A stretch of DNA of 64,000 nt from an uncultured Bacteroidales bacterium (GTDB lineage: Bacteria; Bacteroidota; Bacteroidia; Bacteroidales; UBA932): positions 1-64,000 of the forward strand of contig ONOQ01000011.1 of the NCBI GenBank assembly GCA_900319485.1, written 5' to 3'. Below are positions 43,334-51,437 of the stretch, piece by piece. A model generated the notes under the pieces. It worked only from the letters and a program-made list of their open reading frames with translations. It did no database searches and was not told the DNA's origin. The position numbers and the translations under genes are program-made. The stretch's first letter is position 1; each line of letters begins with the position of its first letter.

Positions 43334-43777
43334 ATGAAAAGAATCTTACTCATTGCAGCGGCCCTTGGAATAGTCATCGGCGCAGCAGCCCAACCGGGTA
43401 ACAAGAAGTGCAAATGTGAAAAGCCTGAGAAACTTTCCCCTGAACAGATGGTCCAGAAAAGAGTGCACAGGATGGCTTCCGAACTGCAGTTATCCGACGC
43501 TCAAGTTGAGCAGTTGAATAAACTCTTCCTTGATGATATGGCATATCGCCGTGAAAACTTCAAACGCCCAGATGGCCCCAAACCTGAATTCAAAGGCGGT
43601 GAACACAAGAAAAGGGAGTTCACTGAAGAGGACAAGGCAAGGTTTGAGAAGATGAAGGAGTACTCCCTCCAGCAGGAAGAAAAACTCAAGGAAATCCTTG
43701 GCGAAGACCTCTACGCCAAGTGGCGCGAAACCCATCCCAAGGGCCATGGGCACCACCATCACGGTCACCGGGGTTAA
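43334..43777 (+). CDS. Periplasmic Spy/CpxP-like protein with histidine-rich tail
   Basis: A 147-residue exported protein (signal IVIGAAAQ). The mature chain is helical and charged (MASELQLSDAQVEQLNKLFL, KARFEKMKEYSLQQEEKLKEIL), like the LTXXQ/Spy-type and DUF4890-type periplasmic proteins. It begins with a CKCEK cysteine pair and ends in GHGHHHHGHRG, which could bind metal. Metal sensing or chaperoning is possible but not shown. It is followed by a strong terminator. Confidence 0.72.
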   Translation: MKRILLIAAALGIVIGAAAQPGNKKCKCEKPEKLSPEQMVQKRVHRMASELQLSDAQVEQLNKLFLDDMAYRRENFKRPDGPKPEFKGGEHKKREFTEEDKARFEKMKEYSLQQEEKLKEILGEDLYAKWRETHPKGHGHHHHGHRG

Positions 43778-43803
43778 AACAAACTGCGGGGGCTTGACAC
43801 CCT

Positions 43804-43847
43804 AATAAAACGGAGCCGTATCGTCTTGGATACGGCTCCGTTTTATT
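43804..43847. terminator. Strong bidirectional terminator
   Basis: AATAAAACGGAGCCGTATC pairs perfectly with its complement 6 bases later and ends in TTTTATT. It separates two converging genes. Confidence 0.93.
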
Positions 43848-43876
43848 ATCACTGCCTAAAGCGGGCGAGGTTGGAT

Positions 43877-44308
43877 TTATGGCTTGGGCTTCCTGACCCT
43901 GTTAGGAATCACTTCGGGAAGGACCATAGAGAGTTCCATGAAACCGGCATATTCGCCTTCGTCATACCAGGGAGTCTGGAAGATGAGTTTCTTCACGCCT
44001 TCCTTCTCAACGGTGTAGACATTAGTCCTGGGGTTCTCCAGCATATCGGCAAGGAGGCTCCTGGCAGGTTCCGGGTGGCAGTCCAGGACGTTGTTCCCGA
44101 TGATCTCCGGCATCCCGGGCTTGAGGAAGGTCTTCTTTGACTTGGCGTTCATATCCAGGATGGTGCCATCCTTTGCGCAGACGGTTACTCCACGCGTCGT
44201 CCCTGGTGGGTCTGTTCCCTGAAAAGGTAAAGCATCAGCGCATCCAGCGCGGACTTGTTCTGGCAATAGAGGCAATTCTGTGGCATAGTTATGTGGTTTA
44301 TGAGTCAT
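43877..44308 (-). pseudogene. PAS-like small protein, probably frameshifted near its N terminus
   Basis: The open frame codes 143 residues. From about residue 40 it reads as a PAS-type sensor (CAKDGTILDMNAKSKKTF, GNNVLDCHPEPARSLL, GVKKLIFQTPWYDEGEYAG). The first 40 residues do not look like protein. In another frame the same DNA reads MPQNCLYCQNKSALDALMLY from an ATG at 44286 to a stop at 44185, with a plausible CxxC. The true gene probably begins at 44286 and shifts frame at about 44190, by sequencing error or mutation. It follows the phosphotransferase gene by 21 bp. Confidence 0.6.
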
Positions 44309-45183
44309 TACATCTTTATGTGGTCGCCGATGAAAAGGTTGAGGGCCGTCTTAAGTTTCTTTCCCTGCAGGTAGGGAAGATTGACGTGATAGGCCGATGG
44401 CCAGATGCAGATAGCCTTCCCGGCCATAATCTGTGCGATGCGTTCCATCTTCTCCTGGTGCTCTGGGGTGTCCCACACGTGGCCGAAGTACTGTTTCCCC
44501 ATAGTATGATAGAACTGGATCATCTTCTTTCTGTCCATATGGAACAGTTTCAGAAGAAGGGGGTTGGGGCCATAGTAACTCATATGGGCCATAATGCTGA
44601 AATCAAGCAGCGGGTCTCCGTAACTGAAATCCCCAAGGTCAATCCAGTACACTTTACCATCCGCCGTAATAATGTTGCAGGGGTTGAGGTCTCCGTGAAG
44701 GCAGGTGGTGGCGGGTTCAAGTTCATCAATATAGCCAATGAGCCTTTCCTTGATAGGCTCCGGAATGGTTTTATTGGCCGATATCATCTCCCTGGTCCTG
44801 AGGTTCATATTGCCAAAAACCTCCGTATTGCAGGGAATGGCATGAAGGGCCTTGGCGTAATCTGCGGTGATCCCGGCAAGTTCACTGATGCGCTCGGGGT
44901 GATCGGCAATAATCTTTCCAAAAGACTCCTTGCCCTGGATCCTCTGTACCGTCATTCCATAGCGTTCCCCGTCCGTTACAAACTCATAGGGCTCCGCCGA
45001 AGGAATGCCCATATCGTACACCGCCTTGGACCGCAGGAATTCTTCCCTGGCCTTGTCTTCCGTTACGCTGGTCTTGTTGAGTTTCAGGATTACGGAATTG
45101 TCCGTCTTGTTATAATATGACTCCCCGAAGCCTCCTCCCCCGAAGGAGACCCATTCCTGAAGGTTGACAGTTTTTGCTTTCAT
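44308..45183 (-). CDS. APH-family phosphotransferase (kinase-like)
   Basis: A 291-residue protein of the aminoglycoside/choline phosphotransferase fold. The N lobe has GGGGFGESYY and a lysine in SVILKLNK. The catalytic loop is CLHGDLNPCNIITADGKVYW, with metal site IDLGDFSYGDPLLDFS. All catalytic residues are present. It resembles the TIGR02172-type family, whose substrates are mostly unknown, rather than proven resistance enzymes. A PAS-like gene follows on the same strand. Confidence 0.82.
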   Translation of the reverse strand: MKAKTVNLQEWVSFGGGGFGESYYNKTDNSVILKLNKTSVTEDKAREEFLRSKAVYDMGIPSAEPYEFVTDGERYGMTVQRIQGKESFGKIIADHPERISELAGITADYAKALHAIPCNTEVFGNMNLRTREMISANKTIPEPIKERLIGYIDELEPATTCLHGDLNPCNIITADGKVYWIDLGDFSYGDPLLDFSIMAHMSYYGPNPLLLKLFHMDRKKMIQFYHTMGKQYFGHVWDTPEHQEKMERIAQIMAGKAICIWPSAYHVNLPYLQGKKLKTALNLFIGDHIKM

Positions 45184-45248
45184 AGTTACTCAATGAGGTT
45201 AAAAGTCTAAGCAAAGTTAATAAAAAGATAATTCATCCCAATTTTTTG

Positions 45249-45277
45249 TATCTTTGTCAGCCGCCAAAAAGCGGCGG
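45249..45277 (+). promoter_or_regulatory. psuK promoter -7 box and 5' leader hairpin
   Basis: TATCTTTG at 45249-45256 is followed at once by a hairpin, CCGCC AAAAAGC GGCGG (45261-45277). The hairpin would stand at the extreme 5' end of the mRNA, 10 bases before the ATG at 45288. It might affect mRNA stability or ribosome access. Confidence 0.5.
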
Positions 45278-45287
45278 AACACTTCTT

Positions 45288-46145
45288 ATGCGAATCTGTG
45301 TTATCGGCGGCGCCAATGTGGACATCACCGCTACATCGGCCCAGGCATTCCGTTTTGCCGATTCCAATCCCGGAAGCGTGCACGTCTCCTGGGGCGGTGT
45401 TGGGCGCAATATCGCGCACAACCTGGTCCTGCTGGGGGATGACGTTGAACTCCTCACCATCTTTGGCGGCGGTCTCTTCGGGCCCGTCATAGAGGCGTCC
45501 TGCCGGGACCTTGGAATGCACACGGACCACTGCAGCACGGCCAGGGAAGGCACCAACTCCTTTTTCGTCTCCATCAATAACGCCAACGGAGAACTTGTTG
45601 GCGGCGTGGCCGATATGAACGCCACGGAAGGGATGACCCGCGAATGGCTTCGGGAGCGCCTGGAGGTAATTAATAAGGCCGATGCCGTGGTGGCCGATGC
45701 AAACCTGTCGCCATCGGTCCTTGGCTGGCTAATCGACAACTGCAACGGGCCCCTTTTCATTGATGCGGTGTCTGTTGCCAAGGCTCCACGCATAGCCGAT
45801 GCCGTGGAACTCTCACGGAAGAAATCCTTCTTCGCCCTCAAGAGTAACGCCCTTGAAAGTCAGGTGCTTGGCTCCCTTCCCGGGGCCTCCATTCAGCGCC
45901 GATATGTGAGCGCCGGCGCAGAAGGCCTGAGGGTTGAGGAGAACGGACGGCAGTATGAATTCCCGGCCCTTCCCTGCATAGTGAGGAACGTCACCGGAGG
46001 CGGGGACGCCCTCCTTGCCGGAATTGTGCACGCCGGGCCCGTGGCGTCCGTGGAGGAATCGGCCCGATGGGGCCTTGAATGCGCCCGCTGCGCGGTTGAG
46101 AGCCCGGATGCAGTTAGTAATGAAATAAAGAACATAATCATATGA
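45288..46145 (+). CDS. psuK: Pseudouridine kinase (PfkB family)
   Basis: A 285-residue ribokinase-fold kinase. CVIGGANVDITATS and PGSVHVSWGGVGRNIAHNL form the N-terminal substrate site. TGGGDALLAGIVH is the ATP and catalytic block, with Asp as base. The ATG at 45288 is chosen because the earlier ATG-like starts lie in the leader hairpin. It overlaps the glycosidase gene psuG by 4 bp, and that pairing defines its role: phosphorylation of pseudouridine to its 5'-phosphate before cleavage. Without the neighbour it could only be called a PfkB sugar kinase. Confidence 0.88.
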   Translation: MRICVIGGANVDITATSAQAFRFADSNPGSVHVSWGGVGRNIAHNLVLLGDDVELLTIFGGGLFGPVIEASCRDLGMHTDHCSTAREGTNSFFVSINNANGELVGGVADMNATEGMTREWLRERLEVINKADAVVADANLSPSVLGWLIDNCNGPLFIDAVSVAKAPRIADAVELSRKKSFFALKSNALESQVLGSLPGASIQRRYVSAGAEGLRVEENGRQYEFPALPCIVRNVTGGGDALLAGIVHAGPVASVEESARWGLECARCAVESPDAVSNEIKNIII

Positions 46146-47047
46146 ACAAGTACCTGGATCTGTCTCCGGAAGTAGCCGAGGCCCTTGCTGCGGGAAAACC
46201 CGTAGTGGCGCTGGAATCAACCATCATATCCCACGGAATGCCCTATCCCCAGAATGTTGAGACTGCCCTGATGGTGGAGAAGACAATTCGTGAAAACGGG
46301 GCCGTCCCTGCCACAATCGCGGTCATCGGCGGCCGCCTCAAGGCAGGGCTCACTCCCGCTGAAATAGAGTACCTTGGGAAGAAGGGCCGAGCCGTCACCA
46401 AAGCCTCCCGCAGGGACCTCCCCGTCCTTGTGGCAAGGGGAGAGGACGGCGCCACCACCGTCACCACCACTATGATAATCGCTCATCTTGCCGGGATCAA
46501 GGTCTTCGCCACCGGCGGAATCGGCGGCGTGCACCGCGGCGCAGAGACCACTATGGATATATCGGCCGATCTTGAAGAACTGGCCATGACCCCCGTGATG
46601 GTGATTTGCGCCGGGGCCAAGAGTATCCTTGACCTTGGCCTCACCCTGGAGTATCTGGAAACGAAGGGCGTCCCCGTAATTGGCTACGGAACGGAAGAAC
46701 TCCCCGCGTTCTACACCCGCAAAAGCGGCTTCAAGGTGGATTACAGGATAGATACGCCGGAGGAACTGGCCGCGGCCTTCCGCGCTAAACTGGAAATGGG
46801 ACTCCGCGGCGGAATGCTGGTCACAAACCCCATCCCGGAAGAGTACTCGATGGATCCGGACCGCATCAATGCCGCCATAGACCAGGCCATTGCGGAGTGC
46901 AATGAGAAGGGAATAAAAGGTAAAGACACCACCCCGTTCCTTCTTGCCCGCATCAAGGACATCACCGGCGGAGACTCCCTGGATTCCAACATCCAGCTGG
47001 TCCTTAACAACGCCCGCCTTGCCGCCCGCACCGCCGCTTTGCTGTAA
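46142..47047 (+). CDS. psuG: Pseudouridine-5'-phosphate glycosidase
   Basis: A 301-residue enzyme that splits pseudouridine 5'-phosphate into uracil and ribose 5-phosphate by breaking a C-C glycosidic bond. Family blocks are ALESTIISHGMPYPQN (catalytic Glu and substrate residues), GEDGATTVTTTM (catalytic Lys region nearby), GGIGGVHRGAE (substrate loop) and PAFYTRKSGF. The length is typical. The coupled psuK gene gives a complete salvage path for modified uridine from RNA breakdown; no dedicated transporter is adjacent. Confidence 0.95.
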   Translation: MNKYLDLSPEVAEALAAGKPVVALESTIISHGMPYPQNVETALMVEKTIRENGAVPATIAVIGGRLKAGLTPAEIEYLGKKGRAVTKASRRDLPVLVARGEDGATTVTTTMIIAHLAGIKVFATGGIGGVHRGAETTMDISADLEELAMTPVMVICAGAKSILDLGLTLEYLETKGVPVIGYGTEELPAFYTRKSGFKVDYRIDTPEELAAAFRAKLEMGLRGGMLVTNPIPEEYSMDPDRINAAIDQAIAECNEKGIKGKDTTPFLLARIKDITGGDSLDSNIQLVLNNARLAARTAALL

Positions 47048-47106
47048 GGGCTATTCTGATTCGCTTTGTCTTCTGAGGGCCTCGATCTGGACCTGGGTTA
47101 AGGATC

Positions 47107-48645
47107 CTAGAACCCCATCCCGAACTTCAGCCAGTACTTTTCCTCAAGCGCGTTCCAGCTCCGGACGGCTTCCTGGTAGATGCCTTCCGTGTAAGCATTG
47201 AGAAGGGCGGGGGAACTGTCGGTCACAGGGAGTCCCTCGATGGCCATAGTCTCCAGGCGGAGGACCTCCTCCAGGAAGCCTTTCTTAGTGCTCTGCCAGG
47301 CTACCGTCGCAAGTTTGTTGGCCCTGCGGAACTGCCAGAGAGCGCAGTCCGGGACATACTGTTTCTGGCCGCAGGTCTCATAGGCCTTGGGAAGGGCGGT
47401 GGTTCCGCAGAAGACCGGAATCCTGGGGCTCTGGCCGGGGTTATCCAGGGAGAGCCAACAGATGCCCCCGATGCTGTCGGGGAGCCAGTTGCGGAGCTGC
47501 GTGATATGGGAGTAGGCACACCAGGCCACGGCTACCGTCCGGCGGAACTCCACCGTCCCGGGGGCAATGGTGTTGAGGGTGTTCCTCATCGTCGTGGTGA
47601 GCCATGGATTGGCGACGGGGGAGACCACGGTATCGGCCGGATGCTCCTTGTTGGCAGGCCTTGCCATCCTGACGTTCCTAGTCATATCGAAGTCCGTTCC
47701 CTCGTAGGTCTCCCTGTAAAGGGCCATCACCTCGCGGATATCCACGGGCTTCTCCGGCTTCACGGAGAAGGGGAGTTCGGGCATATCATAGGTGAGTCCA
47801 AGTGAAGGAGCGAAGTGGTTGAGGATGAAGTAGTCCCTGTCGGAGAAGTTCCTTCCCTTGGAGTAGTCGCAGTTGAACGCCTTCCAGAAGACGAACTCGC
47901 CCTTACCGTCCCAGAGGCCGTTCTCGATGGCCACCTTCTCCACGTTGGAGGAGGCCATCATATCCTTGCTCTTGCGGTCTATCTTCCCTATGCGGGGGAT
48001 ATTGGCCGATACCGCCACGTGGTCGTCCGGCACCCTTTTGGCTACCCAGGCGGCGCCGATTCTGTCCTTGCCGATTCCCACTATCTCGAACTGCCATACC
48101 TCGTTCTTATCGGCCACGGTGAGGCACTCGCCGCTGTCCCCGTAGCCGTATTTCTCGGCAAGTGAACCCATAAGCCTTATGGCCTCCCTGGCGCCGGTAC
48201 ACCTCTGTAGGGCCACCCTCTCGAGTTCCTCGATGGTGAACCAGCCCGCCTTGTTGACGAGTGTGTCGGGCCCCACGAAGGTGGTCTCACCGATAGCAAG
48301 TTGCTTCTCGTTGAGGCAGGGATAGGCCGTATTGAGGTAGGCGTAGGTGTGAGCCGCCTCGGGGATCTCTCCCATCAACTTTACTCCTGTGGTGTCACCG
48401 CGGAACTTCGTGTGCATGGTGCCCCTCAGGACCTGGTGCATAGTCCCCGGGGCGTAGTCCGCGGCCGGTTCCCACTGGGCCCACGTGCGGTAGCGTCCGT
48501 CGCAGGTGTGGGACGTTATTACGGACCCGTCGGCCGATGCCAGGCGGCCCACCATAATTGATGTGCAGCAGTCCCCGTCGAACTCCTGCGCGGAGAGGGG
48601 AACGCTGATTAAAAGTATGGCAATTAGGGATAAGAACTTTTTCAT
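47107..48645 (-). CDS. C69-family dipeptidase
   Basis: A 512-residue exported peptidase (signal SVPLSAQ). The Ntn-hydrolase nucleophile is a cysteine in FDGDCCTSIMVGRLASADGS, close to the mature N terminus. Other family blocks are SHTCDGRYRTW, ETTFVG and CLTVADKNEVWQFE. Homologues of PepD-type dipeptidases are usually secreted in Bacteroidetes and release dipeptides for uptake. It stands alone, convergent with psuG and divergent from the nitroreductase gene, with a long inverted repeat between the latter two. Confidence 0.9.
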   Translation of the reverse strand: MKKFLSLIAILLISVPLSAQEFDGDCCTSIMVGRLASADGSVITSHTCDGRYRTWAQWEPAADYAPGTMHQVLRGTMHTKFRGDTTGVKLMGEIPEAAHTYAYLNTAYPCLNEKQLAIGETTFVGPDTLVNKAGWFTIEELERVALQRCTGAREAIRLMGSLAEKYGYGDSGECLTVADKNEVWQFEIVGIGKDRIGAAWVAKRVPDDHVAVSANIPRIGKIDRKSKDMMASSNVEKVAIENGLWDGKGEFVFWKAFNCDYSKGRNFSDRDYFILNHFAPSLGLTYDMPELPFSVKPEKPVDIREVMALYRETYEGTDFDMTRNVRMARPANKEHPADTVVSPVANPWLTTTMRNTLNTIAPGTVEFRRTVAVAWCAYSHITQLRNWLPDSIGGICWLSLDNPGQSPRIPVFCGTTALPKAYETCGQKQYVPDCALWQFRRANKLATVAWQSTKKGFLEEVLRLETMAIEGLPVTDSSPALLNAYTEGIYQEAVRSWNALEEKYWLKFGMGF

Positions 48646-48679
48646 ATCGCTAAGTTAGTCATTTTCATTCATTATCGCC

Positions 48680-48726
48680 ATAACCCGTGGAAATCTATTA
48701 AAAAACGACACATTTCCACGGGTTAT
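48680..48726. repeat. Perfect 15-bp inverted repeat in the divergent intergenic region
   Basis: ATAACCCGTGGAAAT (48680-48694) is repeated in inverse at 48712-48726, separated by an AT-rich 17-base spacer. There is no T run. It lies 35 bp upstream of the C69 peptidase start and 60 bp before the nitroreductase -7 box. Possible roles are a two-sided operator or a small palindromic insertion. Part of the word (CACGGGTTA) also occurs at about 34367. Confidence 0.8.
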
Positions 48727-48785
48727 AGGCACTTTTGGGTCAAAGTAATCGTATTTATCGGGGAAGCCGTGACGGGGATTTTTTG

Positions 48786-48793
48786 TATCTTTG
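48786..48793 (+). promoter_or_regulatory. -7 box of the nitroreductase gene
   Basis: TATCTTTG 6 bases before the ATG at 48800, implying a leaderless or nearly leaderless mRNA. The -33 element is not clear. Confidence 0.55.
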
Positions 48794-48799
48794 CATCCT

Positions 48800-49429
48800 A
48801 TGGCAGACAATTATTTAGAGAAAAGGGAACAGGAGATACGGGAGGGGAGGCCCAAGGCAGTGAGGCCGCACCCATCGCTGGAGTCTCTCCTCAAGAAGAA
48901 CCGCAGTTACCGGGGATATGACGCATCAAGGCCCGTAACCCGTGAGGACCTTGTGAAACTCCTGGAGGTTACCCGCTGGGTGGGCTCAGGGATGAACGCC
49001 CAGCCGCTCCGCTACCGCCTTGTGTGCGGTCCTGAGGCCGAAAAAGTCCACCCCCTGGTGAAACTTGGCGCGGCTCTGCCGGAGGAGCATCTGCCGCATC
49101 CGGGGGAGGAGCCGTCGGCCTATATTGTGGTGTGCTCGGCGGTGCCGGAAAGTAAGGTTGTGGACATAGACCTTGGCATTGCCGCCCAGAGCATACTTCT
49201 GAAGGCGATTGAATCCGGCTTCGGGGGTATCTTCATCCTGAATTTCAGGGCCGATGACCTCCTGGAGGCGCTGGATCTTCCGCTCCGGCCAATTGCTGTT
49301 ATCGGCCTTGGAAAGCCCTCGGAGAGCATTTTTATCACGGATGCCAAGCCCGGCGGCTCCCTGGACTATTACCGCAAGGGCGGCGCGCATTTCGTTCCCA
49401 AACTGAAGGTGGAGGACATATTGATATAA
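48800..49429 (+). CDS. Nitroreductase-family flavoprotein
   Basis: A 209-residue FMN-dependent oxidoreductase. FMN contacts are in KKNRSYRGYDASRPVTREDL and GSGMNAQPLRYRLV, and AVIGLGKPSE is the late conserved block. The family reduces nitro compounds, quinones or related acceptors with NAD(P)H; the natural substrate is unknown. The ATG at 48800 is used because an earlier TTG lies inside the -7 box. It is followed within 5 bp by the promoter of the CotH gene. Confidence 0.88.
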   Translation: MADNYLEKREQEIREGRPKAVRPHPSLESLLKKNRSYRGYDASRPVTREDLVKLLEVTRWVGSGMNAQPLRYRLVCGPEAEKVHPLVKLGAALPEEHLPHPGEEPSAYIVVCSAVPESKVVDIDLGIAAQSILLKAIESGFGGIFILNFRADDLLEALDLPLRPIAVIGLGKPSESIFITDAKPGGSLDYYRKGGAHFVPKLKVEDILI

Positions 49430-49433
49430 TCAC

Positions 49434-49441
49434 TATCTTTG
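49434..49441 (+). promoter_or_regulatory. -7 box of the CotH-family gene
   Basis: TATCTTTG directly after the nitroreductase stop codon and 4 bases before the GTG start at 49446. Its closeness to the start codon supports the GTG choice and a near-leaderless transcript. Confidence 0.55.
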
Positions 49442-49445
49442 TGCC

Positions 49446-51257
49446 GTGAAAAAACTGTGTCTCATACTTTCCGCCGTCCTTCTCCTGTGGTGCTGCCAGC
49501 CGGAGAGCATCATTCCGCCAAAGCCTGATGAACCCGCGAAGGAGGACACAAAGCCAGGCCAGCCGGATACCCCGGATACACCCGGCCAGCCGGACACCCC
49601 CGATCAGCCCGACCAGCCCGATGAACCGGAAGTCCCCGGAGAAGTGGTAAAACTCAGCGGCACGGTTATCGGCACATCAATAAGCGTAAACTATGACACC
49701 GGAGGTTCCAGTTCATCTGTCAACACCCGCGAATGCGTCTTTGACGGCAATTACGACACCTTCTTCGCCTCCTATGACCGAAGCCGCACCTGGGTGGGCC
49801 TTGACCTTGGCACCACGCACGTCATCACAAAGGTGGGCTACTCTCCCCGCATCTCCCAGGAGGGCCGCGTGGAACTTGCCCTCATAGAAGGAGCCAACCA
49901 GCCGGATTTCTCCGACGCCCTTCCGCTTGCAATCATCAAGCAGAAAGGAACAGCCCGCCAGATGTCCTATATCGACATAAACTTCTCCCGCGGCGTAAGG
50001 TACGTGCGGTATGTGGGCCCCAACAACGCTCGCTGCAACCTTGCGGAACTTGAATTCTACGGCTGGGAGGGGCACGGAAACGACTCCCAGTTGTACCAGC
50101 TCACAAACCTTCCCACCATTGTGATCAACACCGCAGGAGCAAAGGACATCACCTCCAAGCAGGTGTATGTCAGTTCAAACCTCTATATAGTTTCCGATGG
50201 CGGAAAAACCCTCCTCTCCACCGCCGAAACCGGCGTCAGGGGCCGCGGAAACGCCAGTTGGAACTTCCCCAAGAAGCCGTACAAGATAAAGTTTGCCGAT
50301 AAACAGAGCCCCCTCGGCGCCCCGGCCAAGGACCGGACGTGGACCCTCATCAACAACTACGGTGACAAAACCCTTATGCGGAACATCCTGGCCTTCGAGG
50401 TGAGCCGCCGCGTGGGGATGGCCTACACACCCTTCTGCACACCCGTGGACGTTATCCTTAACGGGGAATACGAAGGCTGCTACCAACTCTGCGACCAGGT
50501 TGAAGTGGACGGTCAGAGGGTTCCGGCAAAGGATGGCTACCTCATAGAGATCGACGCATATAACTATACGGAAGATGTGAACTTCAACTCTCCGAGGGGT
50601 ATGCCCGTAACCGTCCATTATCCTGATGCCGATAAAATAACATCGGTCCAGAGGACCTACATCCAGAACTACTTCGGCCAGATGGAATCGGCCCTTTTCG
50701 GATCCAATTTCAAGGATGCCGTCAACGGCTACAGGAAGTACCTGGACGTGGATTCCTACCTTAAAAACTTCATAGTGGGAGAGTTCTGCGGCAACACTGA
50801 CACCTACTGGAGCACGTATATGTACAAGGACTCCGGAAGCGGAGTGCTCTTCACCGGCCCCTGCTGGGACTATGACCTGGCGTTTGAGAACGACGGCCGC
50901 ACCTATCCCATCAACAACATTAACGACTACATCTACTGCACCAAGGGTTCCGTTCCCTCGGATGCTGTAAGGAATATGGTAACCCGCATAGTGAAGGAAG
51001 ACTCTGCCTCCCGCCAGCGCCTGAAGACCCTCTGGAGCCAGAGCAAGGGATCCCTCTCCAGCCTGAACGACTACGTAGACAAAACTGCTGCGCTCCTGGA
51101 GGAGTCACAGCAACTCAATTTCAAGCGCTGGCCCATAATGAACGAGTGGGTGCACCAGAATCCCCGTATTGAAGGGTCCTACTCCGGGGAAGTGAAGCGC
51201 GTCAAGGACTATATCACAAACCGTCTCACAAAGTTTGACCAACTGGTGAATAAATGA
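49446..51257 (+). CDS. CotH kinase-family surface lipoprotein with discoidin-like domain
   Basis: A 603-residue lipoprotein (lipobox around LLLWCC), starting at GTG. A linker of repeated Pro-Asp units (about 30-62) is followed by a discoidin/F5-F8-like domain at about 68-205 (VFDGNYDTFFASYDRSRTWV, YVRYVGPNNARCNLAELEFYG). The CotH-type domain lies at about 220-600 (VRGRGNASWNFPKKPYKIKF, LINNYGDKTLMRNILAFEV, FIVGEFCGNTDTYWSTYMY, GPCWDYDLAF). CotH proteins are atypical protein kinases in spore formers; their role in Bacteroidetes is unknown. The surface location and binding domain suggest action on extracellular glycans or proteins. Confidence 0.88.
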   Translation: MKKLCLILSAVLLLWCCQPESIIPPKPDEPAKEDTKPGQPDTPDTPGQPDTPDQPDQPDEPEVPGEVVKLSGTVIGTSISVNYDTGGSSSSVNTRECVFDGNYDTFFASYDRSRTWVGLDLGTTHVITKVGYSPRISQEGRVELALIEGANQPDFSDALPLAIIKQKGTARQMSYIDINFSRGVRYVRYVGPNNARCNLAELEFYGWEGHGNDSQLYQLTNLPTIVINTAGAKDITSKQVYVSSNLYIVSDGGKTLLSTAETGVRGRGNASWNFPKKPYKIKFADKQSPLGAPAKDRTWTLINNYGDKTLMRNILAFEVSRRVGMAYTPFCTPVDVILNGEYEGCYQLCDQVEVDGQRVPAKDGYLIEIDAYNYTEDVNFNSPRGMPVTVHYPDADKITSVQRTYIQNYFGQMESALFGSNFKDAVNGYRKYLDVDSYLKNFIVGEFCGNTDTYWSTYMYKDSGSGVLFTGPCWDYDLAFENDGRTYPINNINDYIYCTKGSVPSDAVRNMVTRIVKEDSASRQRLKTLWSQSKGSLSSLNDYVDKTAALLEESQQLNFKRWPIMNEWVHQNPRIEGSYSGEVKRVKDYITNRLTKFDQLVNK

Positions 51258-51289
51258 AAAAAGACCGACTGAATTCAGCCGGTCTTTTT
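51258..51289. terminator. Bidirectional terminator shared by the CotH gene and tRNA-Leu
   Basis: AAAAAGACCG and CGGTCTTTTT flank a second pairing, CTGA with TCAG. The T runs on both strands make it usable from either side. Confidence 0.92.
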
Positions 51290-51292
51290 CCG

Positions 51293-51375
51293 TGCGGATG
51301 ATAAGAGTCGAACTTACACGGGCTAATGCCCACCACCCCCTCAAAGTGGCGTGTCTACCATTTCACCACATCCGC
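51293..51375 (-). tRNA. tRNA-Leu (anticodon GAG)
   Basis: An 83-nt cloverleaf on the minus strand: acceptor GCGGATG with CATCCGC, a long variable arm (GGGC ATTA GCCC) typical of tRNA-Leu, a T arm with TTCGACT, and anticodon loop TTGAGGG giving GAG. CCA is not encoded. It reads the rare CUC/CUU codons. No direct repeat of its 3' end was noticed nearby, so no element is integrated here. Confidence 0.94.
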
Positions 51376-51437
51376 AAGTATTTGGGACTGCAAAGATAAG
51401 TTCTTTTTTTGAATTCCCAACAATTTTTTTGAAAAAA

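Noticed and set aside
44137..45120. A 327-codon plus-strand gene
   Set aside because: It is antisense to the phosphotransferase, whose kinase motifs are intact. The plus-strand reading has no recognisable domain.
44308..45183. Aminoglycoside resistance gene
   Set aside because: The fold is right, but the sequence resembles general APH-like kinases of unknown substrate. There is no mobile context and no link to known resistance enzymes.
47506..48165. Long plus-strand frames opposite the C69 peptidase
   Set aside because: Shadows of a GC-rich gene on the minus strand; their composition is unlike protein.
51293..51375. tRNA-Leu as a second integration site
   Set aside because: NBU1 is known to use tRNA-Leu, but no repeat of this gene's 3' end and no integrase lie near it.
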